Positions 56,151 through 64,000 of a DNA stretch of 64,000 bases are shown here, piece after piece; the first letter of the stretch is position 1, and the number at the start of each line of letters is the position of its first letter. The position numbers were made by a program, and so were the translations under genes. Source of the stretch: Roseivirga sp. BDSF3-8 (GTDB lineage: Bacteria; Bacteroidota; Bacteroidia; Cytophagales; Cyclobacteriaceae). The notes beneath the pieces were generated by a model. That model made no database searches. It was not told the DNA's origin and saw nothing but the letters and a program-made list of their open reading frames with translations. The stretch covers positions 5,101,001-5,165,000 of the forward strand of contig NZ_JBGNFV010000001.1 of assembly GCF_041449215.1 (NCBI RefSeq). Reading direction: 5' to 3'.

Positions 56151-59100
56151 TTAGTCGAAGAAGTTTTCCAAATCTTCGAGTTGCATATCCTTGTAGCCCA
56201 GATCACTGGGTGTAATTTCTTTTTCTTTTTTATCTGCGCTCTCTGAAATAATCGTTTCCAGAGCTTTACGATAGTTTTCAGCCCATTGCAGGATGGTGTC
56301 CTGGCGGAAGCGTCGGCTACCGTATTCGATATTGACCGTGAGGCGGCCATTGTAAATCATCCCGGATATTTCCACCGCGTGCGGGCGTATCTCTTCGGGG
56401 CTAACCTGACTGCCTATGTTATCTTCGGCAATTTGAAGCGCTTCATCGGCCTCATCGTCAAAATGGCCCATGTAGTTGAAGCCGATCTGTGCATCCAGCG
56501 GCAGGTCCTTTCCTTTCATGTAGCGAAGCACATTATAGCTTCTGCCATATTCAGGTACACGCCTCAGGTTTTCTTTTACCTGTTTGATATGGTATCCTAT
56601 ACCCTGCTGATCCTGCGCTTCCAGTAAAACCGGGTAGAAGTTAGTGAACCACCCCACAGTTCGGCTTAAGTCCATTTCTCCTGCTGCAGCTTCCCGGCCG
56701 TGGGTTTCCACTTCAACCAGGGCGTTTTGCCTGCCAAAGGTCTCCCTGAGACTGAGTGAAAGAGCGGCCAGCAGGAGTTCGCTGGTATTGGTGCCATAGA
56801 CAGCATTAACTTTTGTCAGATCCTGTGTCTGCTCGCGATCAAGTTCAACAGATTCACTGAGGGCGTCTTTCACTTTATCGTCTCCATCAGGCATATCCAT
56901 TGGCAGGGAGGAAGCATGCTTTCCGGCCATGTCCTGCCACCATTCTACACCTTTCATTACCTGCTTACTATCAGCCCATTGCACGAGACTTTCCATCCAT
57001 TTGAGGTAGCTTTCCGTCTTGGGAGGTAGTTTGAGTGGTTCCTCATTTTCTGCCAGCTTTATCAATACCTGAATGTCTTCAAGCAAAATACGCCAGGAGA
57101 TACCATCTACTACAGCATGATGGACGACTACCAATAGACGGTCTTCATTTCCCATTTGAAAATGTCCCACCTTAAGCAGGGGGCCGTTTTCGAGATCAAT
57201 GGTTTCCTGCAACCTGGCAGAGGTTTCATTAATCTTAGTACCGGTCTCTTTAATGTTTCGCAGGTCGAAGGAATGAACCTCGGCATCTGCCTCACGGATG
57301 TCTTTGATAAAGGGCTTGTGCCTGCCATTATCACCGCGAAATACTGTTCTCAGCGCATCATGATGCTGCATCAGGGTATTAAATACAGCCTGTACTTTTT
57401 CAGCGGACAGGTTGACAGGCCAGCGCAGCATCACGGAGAGATTATAATGGTGCGGGGCAAGTGTATGGGCAGCAAAGAATGCGGCCTGAACAGGAGACAG
57501 GGGCACCTCGCCACTTACCGGCGACTGATCGGCAAGGGTGTTTTCCTCGCGAACCCGTATACTCAGGTCCCGTATGGTACCACTCTCAAATATATCGGCC
57601 ATGTCAAAGGCATACCCTTTTAACCGGGCTTTGGAGGTGGTAAGGATAGCTTTGATAGAATCGCCTCCCAATTGGAAGAAGTTGTCTGTCACTCCGATCT
57701 GCTCCACACCCAGCACTTCCTGCCAGATGGCGGCAAGCGCCTCCTCTACGGGTGTGGAAGGCGCTACATATTCCCGCTCTATTTCACCTTCCGGCTTTGC
57801 CAGCTTGTTACGGTCGGTCTTGCCGCTGCTGTTCAGTGGCATGCTGTCCAGCCGTACCCAGCGCTGTGGTACCATGTAGGCCGGTAGCGTTTTACCTAGC
57901 TGGCTGCTGATATCTTCAGTAGGGGCTTCGCCTACTATGTAGCCGCAGAGGTACTTATCCGTTTCCCCCCATACTTTCACAGCGGCCTGCTTTACGCCGG
58001 GTACTTTCAGCAGCCTGCTTTCTATCTCGCCCAGTTCTATCCGGTGGCCGCGTACCTTCACCTGGTTGTCCAGCCTGCCGTAGAACTCCAGCCGGCCATC
58101 AGGAAGGTAGCGCCCCAGGTCGCCGGTGCGGTACAGGCGTTCGCCGTTTGTAACAAAGGGGTCAGTGTCCAGGAAGGCGGCAGTGGTTTTGGCTTCATCA
58201 TTCAGGTAGCCTTTGCCCACACCAAGACCACTCACCCATAACTCGCCCTTTACCCATGGTGGACACAGCTTCCCGTCTTTATCCACCACGTAGATGCGGA
58301 AGTTGCGCAGCACATGACCGATAGGAATTCGGGACAGTCCCTCTGGCATCTGCTCCATGAAGTAGTGTGTGATGTCATCACTCGCCTCAGTAGGGCCGTA
58401 GGCATTCACTAGCGGAATGTCAGGGTAGCGATCGAACCAGGCGGAGGCCAGGGCAGCGGGCAGCTCTTCGCCGGTCACCATCAGGTAGTCCACATCCAGG
58501 CATGCGTCGCTGTTCTCCAGGTAGTCCAGCAGCACCCGCAGGTAAGAGGGGACTACCTCCAGAATGTTGACCTTCTCATTTTCTATGCGCTGCAGAAAGG
58601 CTGCCGGTGACAGCACCTCATCCTCACCGATCATGACGGTGCGCCCACCGGTAAGCAGGGCGGCAAACATCTGCCAGACGGAGATGTCGAAGTTTTGAGT
58701 GGCGTTCTGGGCCACAATGCTATCAGCCGTCATCTGCAGGTCTTCCACCTTGGCCAGCAGGTGGTTCAGCATGCCTTTGTGTTCCACCATGGCGCCCTTA
58801 GGCTTGCCGGTGGAGCCGGAGGTGTAGATCACATAGGCCAGGTCATCAGGGCCGGGAGTATGCGTAAGAGTCTTGCCTTTGAAAGCTCGCAGTCCGGCTT
58901 CTATGTCTTCCCAGTCTACCAGTTTGACATGCTGTGATAAGGATTCTCTCACCTCCTGGTCGATAGCCTCACGGGAGGTAACGATGACCTTCATGCCGGA
59001 GCCGGTGGCGATGTCTTCCAGGCGGCTAAGCGGATGGGCCGGGTCCATAGGGATGTAGGCGCCTCCTGCTTTCCAGGTACCGAGTATACCAATCAATAGT

Positions 59101-62100
59101 TTAGGCGTGCGCGGCAGCAGCATACCGGCAATCTCGCCGGGGGCAAGTCCTGCCTCTGCCTGTAGCCAGTGGGCTATGGCCGTGGTCTGCTCGTCAAGTA
59201 CTTTATAGGAATAGCGTTCCTTATCACCGAAGTGCAGGGCGGTCTTTTCTGCGTACTGCGCTACTACCTGCTGCCATACGGGCAGGATGCTGTCTGTTTC
59301 CAGCGGTATTACAGACCCCTGGAAGCTTTCCAGCTCTTCCTTCTCTTCTGCGGTTACCAGGCTGTAATCGCCTACCGGCTGCTCAGGATTGGCAGACAGT
59401 GCCTTGGCTAACTGCTGCAGGTGCAAGCACATACGGCGAACCTGGTCATAGCTAAACAGGTCGGTATTGTATTCCAGGGCCAGCACCAGGCCGTCTGCCT
59501 CCTCGGCAAAGACAAAGTTGAGGTCTACACGGGCTACGTCACTCTCCGGCTCCAGTGTCTGAATGTCCAATCCGGCAAGGGAGGTATCGCCGTGGCTTTC
59601 CATTTGCAGGCTGGCAAAGTTCTGTAGCTCAACCAGCACATCGAACAGGGCGGAGCGGCTCAGGTCACGGGGAATGTCCAGCTCTTCCACCAACTGGTCG
59701 AAGGGATAGCGGCTATGGCTGAAGGCCTGCAAGGTATCAGCAGAAACGCGGCTGACGAGGCTACGGAAGCTATCCTGCCCGGATACCTGGTTACGCAGGG
59801 CCAGGGTATTGAGGTACAAGCCTATCTGCCCTTCCAGGTCGGGATGCTCACGGCCGCTGATGGTGGTGCCGCAGATGATGTCTTCCTGCCCGCTGTATTT
59901 GTATAGCAGTACATTGACCAGGCTCAGCAGGGTCATAAACAGGCTGCCTCCCTCCTGCTCACTGAGCTTTTGGAGGTTTTGCAGGGTGTTTTGGTCAAAA
60001 GTAGCCTTTTGCCGGGCGCCGTTATAGGTCTGCACGGCAGGGCGGCTGTCTTTGTAAGGAAGCTCCAGCACGGGCAGCTCACCGGAAAGACGCTCATGCC
60101 AGAAAGTGCGGTCTGCTTCCAAACCGCCATCAGCTAAAGACTTCTGCTGCCAGTGAACGAAATCTTTGTACTGGATGCGCAGAGGCTCCAGCTCTGAGGG
60201 CTTGCCTGCCAGCTCGCGGCCATACAGGTACAGCCATTCGTCAAGCATGGTACGCATAGACAGGCCATCGGAAATAAGGTGTTGTACTACCAGTACCAAT
60301 ACGTAGCGGCTTTCTTCTACCTGAAGCAGAGTGGCTTTAAAGAGTGGTGCCTCTGTCAGATTAAAGGTGACTGTAGATAACTCGTTTACCTTCTCCTTTA
60401 CCTGGTGCTCTTTTATGTAAGTGAGCGGAAGATGTATGTCTACTTGATCAGCAGCATGTACTTTCTGTACAGGCTGCTCACCCTGCAGGGTAAATGAGGT
60501 GCGTAAAATTTCATGGCGCTGTACCAATTTGTTAAGGGAAGAGGTCAAAGCTCCTACATCAGGCGCTCCCTGAATCTCCCATGCGGCGGGCAGATTGTAG
60601 ACCTGTTCGGCACCCTGCATTTGCGACAATACCCAGAGGCGTTTCTGCGCGTTTGACAGCAGATAATATTCTTTTTCAGATACCGGTAAGATATCACGAG
60701 TACTTGCTGTACCGATTTGCGGCAGCAGGTAATTGGCTAGTTGCCTGATATCCGGATTTTTATAGATAGCTTCCAGGGTAACCTCTACCGATAGCTTTTT
60801 GGCTATGCGGGTGATGGTCTGTAAAGCGCGCAGGGAGTGCCCTCCCAGTTGGAAGAAGTTGTCCATCACTCCGATCTGCTCCACACCCAGCACTTCCTGC
60901 CAGATGGCGGCAAGCGCCTCCTCTACGGGTGTGGAAGGCGCTACATATTCCCGCTCTATTTCACCTTCCGGCTTTGCCAGCTTGTTACGGTCGGTCTTGC
61001 CGCTGCTGTTCAGTGGCATGCTGTCCAGCCGTACCCAGCGCTGTGGTACCATGTAGGCCGGTAGCGTTTTACCTAGCTGGCTGCTGATATCTTCAGTAGG
61101 GGCTTCGCCTACTATGTAGCCGCAGAGGTACTTATCCGTTTCCCCCCATACTTTCACAGCGGCCTGCTTTACGCCGGGTACTTTCAGCAGCCTGCTTTCT
61201 ATCTCGCCCAGTTCTATCCGGTGGCCGCGTACCTTCACCTGGTTGTCCAGCCTGCCGTAGAACTCCAGCCGGCCATCAGGAAGGTAGCGCCCCAGGTCGC
61301 CGGTGCGGTACAGGCGTTCGCCGTTTGTAACAAAGGGGTCAGTGTCCAGGAAGGCGGCAGTGGTTTTGGCTTCATCATTCAGGTAGCCTTTGCCCACACC
61401 AAGACCACTCACCCATAACTCGCCCTTTACCCATGGTGGACACAGCTTCCCGTCTTTATCCACCACGTAGATGCGGAAGTTGCGCAGCACATGACCGATA
61501 GGAATTCGGGACAGTCCCTCTGGCATCTGCTCCATGAAGTAGTGTGTGATGTCATCACTCGCCTCAGTAGGGCCGTAGGCATTCACTAGCGGAATGTCAG
61601 GGTAGCGATCGAACCAGGCGGAGGCCAGGGCAGCGGGCAGCTCTTCGCCGGTCACCATCAGGTAGTCCACATCCAGGCATGCGTCGCTGTTCTCCAGGTA
61701 GTCCAGCAGCACCCGCAGGTAAGAGGGGACTACCTCCAGAATGTTGACCTTCTCATTTTCTATGCGCTGCAGAAAGGCTGCCGGTGACAGCACCTCATCC
61801 TCACCGATCATGACGGTGCGCCCACCGGTAAGCAGGGCGGCAAACATCTGCCAGACGGAGATGTCGAAGTTTTGAGTGGCGTTCTGGGCCACAATGCTAT
61901 CAGCCGTCATCTGCAGGTCTTCCACCTTGGCCAGCAGGTGGTTCAGCATGCCTTTGTGTTCCACCATGGCGCCCTTAGGCTTGCCGGTGGAGCCGGAGGT
62001 GTAGATCACATAGGCCAGGTCATCAGGGCCGGGAGTATGCGTAAGAGTCTTGCCTTTGAAAGCTCGCAGTCCGGCTTCTATGTCTTCCCAGTCTACCAGT

Positions 62101-64000
62101 TTGACATGCTGTGATAAGGATTCTCTCACCTCCTGGTCGATAGCCTCACGGGAGGTAACGATGACCTTCATGCCGGAGCCGGTGGCGATGTCTTCCAGGC
62201 GGCTAAGCGGATGGGCCGGGTCCATAGGGATGTAGGCGCCTCCTGCTTTCCAGGTACCGAGTATACCAATCAATAGTTTAGGCGTGCGCGGCAGCAGCAT
62301 ACCGGCAATCTCGCCGGGGGCAAGTCCTGCCTCTGCCTGTAGCCAGTGGGCTATGGCCGTGGTCTGCTCGTCAAGTACTTTATAGGAATAGCGTTCCTTA
62401 TCACCGAAGTGCAGGGCGGTCTTTTCTGCGTACTGCGCTACTACCTGCTGCCATACGGGCAGGATGCTGTCTGTTTCCAGCGGTATTACAGACCCCTGGA
62501 AGCTTTCCAGCTCTTCCTTCTCTTCTGCGGTTACCAGGCTGTAATCGCCTACCGGCTGCTCAGGATTGGCAGACAGTGCCTTGGCTAACTGCTGCAGGTG
62601 CAAGCACATACGGCGAACCTGGTCATAGCTAAACAGGTCGGTATTGTATTCCAGGGCCAGCACCAGGCCGTCTGCCTCCTCGGCAAAGACAAAGTTGAGG
62701 TCTACACGGGCTACGTCACTCTCCGGCTCCAGTGTCTGAATGTCCAATCCGGCAAGGGAGGTATCGCCGTGGCTTTCCATTTGCAGGCTGGCAAAGTTCT
62801 GTAGCTCAACCAGCACATCGAACAGGGCGGAGCGGCTCAGGTCACGGGGAATGTCCAGCTCTTCCACCAACTGGTCGAAGGGATAGCGGCTATGGCTGAA
62901 GGCCTGCAAGGTATCAGCAGAAACGCGGCTGACGAGGCTACGGAAGCTATCCTGCCCGGATACCTGGTTACGCAGGGCCAGGGTATTGAGGTACAAGCCT
63001 ATCTGCCCTTCCAGGTCGGGATGCTCACGGCCGCTGATGGTGGTGCCGCAGATGATGTCTTCCTGCCCGCTGTATTTGTATAGCAGTACATTGACCAGGC
63101 TCAGCAGGGTCATAAACAGGCTGCCTCCCTCCTGCTCACTGAGCTTTTGGAGGTTTTGCAGGGTGTTTTGGTCAAAAGTAGCCTTTTGCCGGGCGCCGTT
63201 ATAGGTCTGCACGGCAGGGCGGCTGTCTTTGTAAGGAAGCTCCAGCACGGGCAGCTCACCGGAAAGACGCTCATGCCAGAAAGTGCGGTCTGCTTCCAAA
63301 CCGCCATCAGCTAAAGACTTCTGCTGCCAGTGAACGAAATCTTTGTACTGGATGCGCAGAGGCTCCAGCTCTGAGGGCTTGCCTGCCAGCTCGCGGCCAT
63401 ACAGGTACAGCCATTCGTCAAGCAATATATTGAGCGAAAGTCCATCTGCCACCAAATGATGTATCACCAGCAATAGTATATGCTCTCCGGAAGGTAAGGC
63501 ATATAGCTTCACCCGTAGCAGGGAATCATTTTTCAGGTCGAAAGGCTGATGGATGGCCTGTTTGGCCATTTGTCTGGCGTTATCTATACTTTCAGCCTCA
63601 TATACCTCAAGGCTATTTGTGGCCTGCGAAAGTACCTGCTGGACGGGCTCACCTTCTACCATTTTAAACGTAGTCCGCAGTACCTCGTGGCGTTCATTAA
63701 GCTGATCGAGAGATTTAGCCAGGGCCTTGCGATCCAGTTCACCCTTAAAATGCCAGAGAGCTGGCAGGTTGTAGATCTTTCCCGCTCCTTCCATCTGGGC
63801 CATGATCCACATACGCCGCTGGGCCTGCGATAGCGGATGATATTGGCTATCAGGAACCACGACAATGGATTTCCGGAACCGATACGCCGACCTGGATTCG
63901 AGAAATGCGACGATATCCTCCTTGTTATGGCGCAGTTCCTCCTGTATAGCAGGGGTAATACTGCCTTTTTCACCTGATATTTTCAGGCGGCCATCCTGAA
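56151..64000 (-). CDS. NRPS-1 (5' end beyond window): TubC dock - C-A-T - C-A-T-E
   Basis: The frame stays open to the window edge, so the gene begins outside; the GTG at 63860 is internal. Residues encoded by about 63870-64000 (GRLKISGEKGSITPAIQEEL, then NKEDIVAFLES) match a TubC N-terminal docking domain, so little coding sequence should be missing. C1 has HHLVADG (63441-63461). Both A domains have identical pockets, read as D-I-W-E-M-T-A-D-D-K; the acidic residues suggest a polar or cationic substrate but I cannot name it. T1 has LGGHSLRA. C2 has QHLISDG, first His replaced by Gln, catalytic His kept. T2 has LGGDSIKA, as expected before an E domain, which has HHAVVDGISWR (57102-57122) and VGWFTNFYP. 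The tail TPSDLGYKDMQLEDLENFFD is a donor communication segment. Module 2 should deliver a D-residue. Confidence 0.93.
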   Translation of the reverse strand, partial: QDGRLKISGEKGSITPAIQEELRHNKEDIVAFLESRSAYRFRKSIVVVPDSQYHPLSQAQRRMWIMAQMEGAGKIYNLPALWHFKGELDRKALAKSLDQLNERHEVLRTTFKMVEGEPVQQVLSQATNSLEVYEAESIDNARQMAKQAIHQPFDLKNDSLLRVKLYALPSGEHILLLVIHHLVADGLSLNILLDEWLYLYGRELAGKPSELEPLRIQYKDFVHWQQKSLADGGLEADRTFWHERLSGELPVLELPYKDSRPAVQTYNGARQKATFDQNTLQNLQKLSEQEGGSLFMTLLSLVNVLLYKYSGQEDIICGTTISGREHPDLEGQIGLYLNTLALRNQVSGQDSFRSLVSRVSADTLQAFSHSRYPFDQLVEELDIPRDLSRSALFDVLVELQNFASLQMESHGDTSLAGLDIQTLEPESDVARVDLNFVFAEEADGLVLALEYNTDLFSYDQVRRMCLHLQQLAKALSANPEQPVGDYSLVTAEEKEELESFQGSVIPLETDSILPVWQQVVAQYAEKTALHFGDKERYSYKVLDEQTTAIAHWLQAEAGLAPGEIAGMLLPRTPKLLIGILGTWKAGGAYIPMDPAHPLSRLEDIATGSGMKVIVTSREAIDQEVRESLSQHVKLVDWEDIEAGLRAFKGKTLTHTPGPDDLAYVIYTSGSTGKPKGAMVEHKGMLNHLLAKVEDLQMTADSIVAQNATQNFDISVWQMFAALLTGGRTVMIGEDEVLSPAAFLQRIENEKVNILEVVPSYLRVLLDYLENSDACLDVDYLMVTGEELPAALASAWFDRYPDIPLVNAYGPTEASDDITHYFMEQMPEGLSRIPIGHVLRNFRIYVVDKDGKLCPPWVKGELWVSGLGVGKGYLNDEAKTTAAFLDTDPFVTNGERLYRTGDLGRYLPDGRLEFYGRLDNQVKVRGHRIELGEIESRLLKVPGVKQAAVKVWGETDKYLCGYIVGEAPTEDISSQLGKTLPAYMVPQRWVRLDSMPLNSSGKTDRNKLAKPEGEIEREYVAPSTPVEEALAAIWQEVLGVEQIGVMDNFFQLGGHSLRALQTITRIAKKLSVEVTLEAIYKNPDIRQLANYLLPQIGTASTRDILPVSEKEYYLLSNAQKRLWVLSQMQGAEQVYNLPAAWEIQGAPDVGALTSSLNKLVQRHEILRTSFTLQGEQPVQKVHAADQVDIHLPLTYIKEHQVKEKVNELSTVTFNLTEAPLFKATLLQVEESRYVLVLVVQHLISDGLSMRTMLDEWLYLYGRELAGKPSELEPLRIQYKDFVHWQQKSLADGGLEADRTFWHERLSGELPVLELPYKDSRPAVQTYNGARQKATFDQNTLQNLQKLSEQEGGSLFMTLLSLVNVLLYKYSGQEDIICGTTISGREHPDLEGQIGLYLNTLALRNQVSGQDSFRSLVSRVSADTLQAFSHSRYPFDQLVEELDIPRDLSRSALFDVLVELQNFASLQMESHGDTSLAGLDIQTLEPESDVARVDLNFVFAEEADGLVLALEYNTDLFSYDQVRRMCLHLQQLAKALSANPEQPVGDYSLVTAEEKEELESFQGSVIPLETDSILPVWQQVVAQYAEKTALHFGDKERYSYKVLDEQTTAIAHWLQAEAGLAPGEIAGMLLPRTPKLLIGILGTWKAGGAYIPMDPAHPLSRLEDIATGSGMKVIVTSREAIDQEVRESLSQHVKLVDWEDIEAGLRAFKGKTLTHTPGPDDLAYVIYTSGSTGKPKGAMVEHKGMLNHLLAKVEDLQMTADSIVAQNATQNFDISVWQMFAALLTGGRTVMIGEDEVLSPAAFLQRIENEKVNILEVVPSYLRVLLDYLENSDACLDVDYLMVTGEELPAALASAWFDRYPDIPLVNAYGPTEASDDITHYFMEQMPEGLSRIPIGHVLRNFRIYVVDKDGKLCPPWVKGELWVSGLGVGKGYLNDEAKTTAAFLDTDPFVTNGERLYRTGDLGRYLPDGRLEFYGRLDNQVKVRGHRIELGEIESRLLKVPGVKQAAVKVWGETDKYLCGYIVGEAPTEDISSQLGKTLPAYMVPQRWVRLDSMPLNSSGKTDRNKLAKPEGEIEREYVAPSTPVEEALAAIWQEVLGVEQIGVTDNFFQLGGDSIKAILTTSKARLKGYAFDMADIFESGTIRDLSIRVREENTLADQSPVSGEVPLSPVQAAFFAAHTLAPHHYNLSVMLRWPVNLSAEKVQAVFNTLMQHHDALRTVFRGDNGRHKPFIKDIREADAEVHSFDLRNIKETGTKINETSARLQETIDLENGPLLKVGHFQMGNEDRLLVVVHHAVVDGISWRILLEDIQVLIKLAENEEPLKLPPKTESYLKWMESLVQWADSKQVMKGVEWWQDMAGKHASSLPMDMPDGDDKVKDALSESVELDREQTQDLTKVNAVYGTNTSELLLAALSLSLRETFGRQNALVEVETHGREAAAGEMDLSRTVGWFTNFYPVLLEAQDQQGIGYHIKQVKENLRRVPEYGRSYNVLRYMKGKDLPLDAQIGFNYMGHFDDEADEALQIAEDNIGSQVSPEEIRPHAVEISGMIYNGRLTVNIEYGSRRFRQDTILQWAENYRKALETIISESADKKEKEITPSDLGYKDMQLEDLENFFD
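57689..60247. repeat. 2,559-bp intragenic direct repeat, downstream copy (in coding sense)
   Basis: Identical, as far as I can compare by eye, to 60866-63424 at an offset of 3,177 bp (1,059 codons, in phase). The tract runs from just after the HHxxxDG motif of the C domain through the whole A domain to a few residues before the T-domain serine. Outside it the two modules diverge at once. Confidence 0.95.
60866..63424. repeat. 2,559-bp intragenic direct repeat, upstream copy (in coding sense)
   Basis: Partner of 57689-60247. The edges are sharp: at one end the shared TCAAGCA gives way to different C-domain N-lobes, at the other the shared CACTCCGATCTG gives way to GTCCAT versus GTCTGT and then different T domains. 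Confidence 0.95.

Noticed and set aside
36700-63860. Many plus-strand ORFs of 60-300 codons opposite the synthetase genes
   Set aside because: They are antisense shadows of conserved NRPS/PKS domains, recur identically in the duplicated tracts and show no recognisable protein features.
63656-63973. Minus-strand ORF at the right edge in another frame
   Set aside because: It overlaps the NRPS-1 frame, which is open to the window edge and carries clear docking- and C-domain sequence.
14058-64000. Assignment of the cluster as a bleomycin-type pathway
   Set aside because: GT9-like enzyme, carbamoyltransferase and diaminopropionate are shared, but heterocyclisation/oxidation domains are absent, the Ser/Ala codes and module order differ, and extra tailoring genes have no counterpart.
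1-64000. CRISPR arrays, tRNA or rRNA genes
   Set aside because: I saw no regularly spaced repeats with unique spacers and no cloverleaf or rRNA signature sequence when reading the window.

Overview
The window looks like a chromosomal segment of a Bacteroidota bacterium, probably a marine or gliding Cytophagales-type organism. The signs are an eight-helix FtsX/MacB-type permease without its own ATPase, a DUF2490 outer-membrane protein, MORN-repeat proteins, TTG-N19/21-TTTCTTTGC-like promoter boxes, genes without Shine-Dalgarno sites, and IS3, IS4 and IS200 elements of types common in that phylum. Genus cannot be fixed from the sequence alone.

Left part (1-5002), accessory: an AT-rich block holds a small unknown ORF and a two-gene unit resembling a putative phage abortive-infection locus. 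Its first gene (378-2405) is cut by an IS3 element; removing the IS with one target copy restores the reading frame exactly. The second gene (2402-2986) is coupled by a 4-nt overlap. An intact IS4-type element (3511-4881) with an 8-bp target duplication follows, in repeat-rich non-coding DNA.

Middle (5003-13939): a small secreted cysteine-containing protein; a 1.2-kb non-coding stretch with diverged repeats, an 11-bp tandem repeat, two candidate promoters and a terminator-like hairpin that together could define a small RNA; a three-gene envelope operon (large exported protein, DUF2490 protein, MORN protein); an IS200-type tnpA with flanking hairpins; and an FtsX-type permease.

Right part (14058-64000, all minus strand): one tightly packed directon of at least 18 genes, running off the right edge, that encodes a large NRPS/PKS assembly line and its tailoring and supply genes. 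In transcription order: NRPS-1 (C-A-T-C-A-T-E, 5' end outside the window, visible part starts in a TubC-like docking domain), NRPS-2 (C-A[Ser]-T-C-A[Ala]-T-C-A-T), a KMO-like FAD monooxygenase, a PKS/NRPS hybrid (KS-inactive AT-KR-ACP-C-A-T-C), NRPS-4 (half C-A-T-C), a cyclic-peptide-type ABC exporter, SbnA and SbnB (L-2,3-diaminopropionate supply), an O-carbamoyltransferase, a P-loop NTPase/GT9-like fusion, a second carbamoyltransferase with an inserted domain, two paralogous SGNH-fold proteins with internal TPR-like segments, a GT1-type and a GT9-type glycosyltransferase, a 64-aa protein, a GT-A-like protein and a LanC-like protein lacking zinc ligands.

Together these predict an exported, probably glycosylated and carbamoylated peptide-polyketide with at least seven amino-acid units and one ketide, perhaps containing diaminopropionate. 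NRPS-1 carries two base-identical 2,559-bp tracts, so its two modules should load the same amino acid. No thioesterase, functional AT, PPTase, MbtH or regulator is visible. The eight-gene tailoring block at 14058-23519 plus the fusion protein at 25680-27233 is the least familiar part and the best candidate for an undescribed system.
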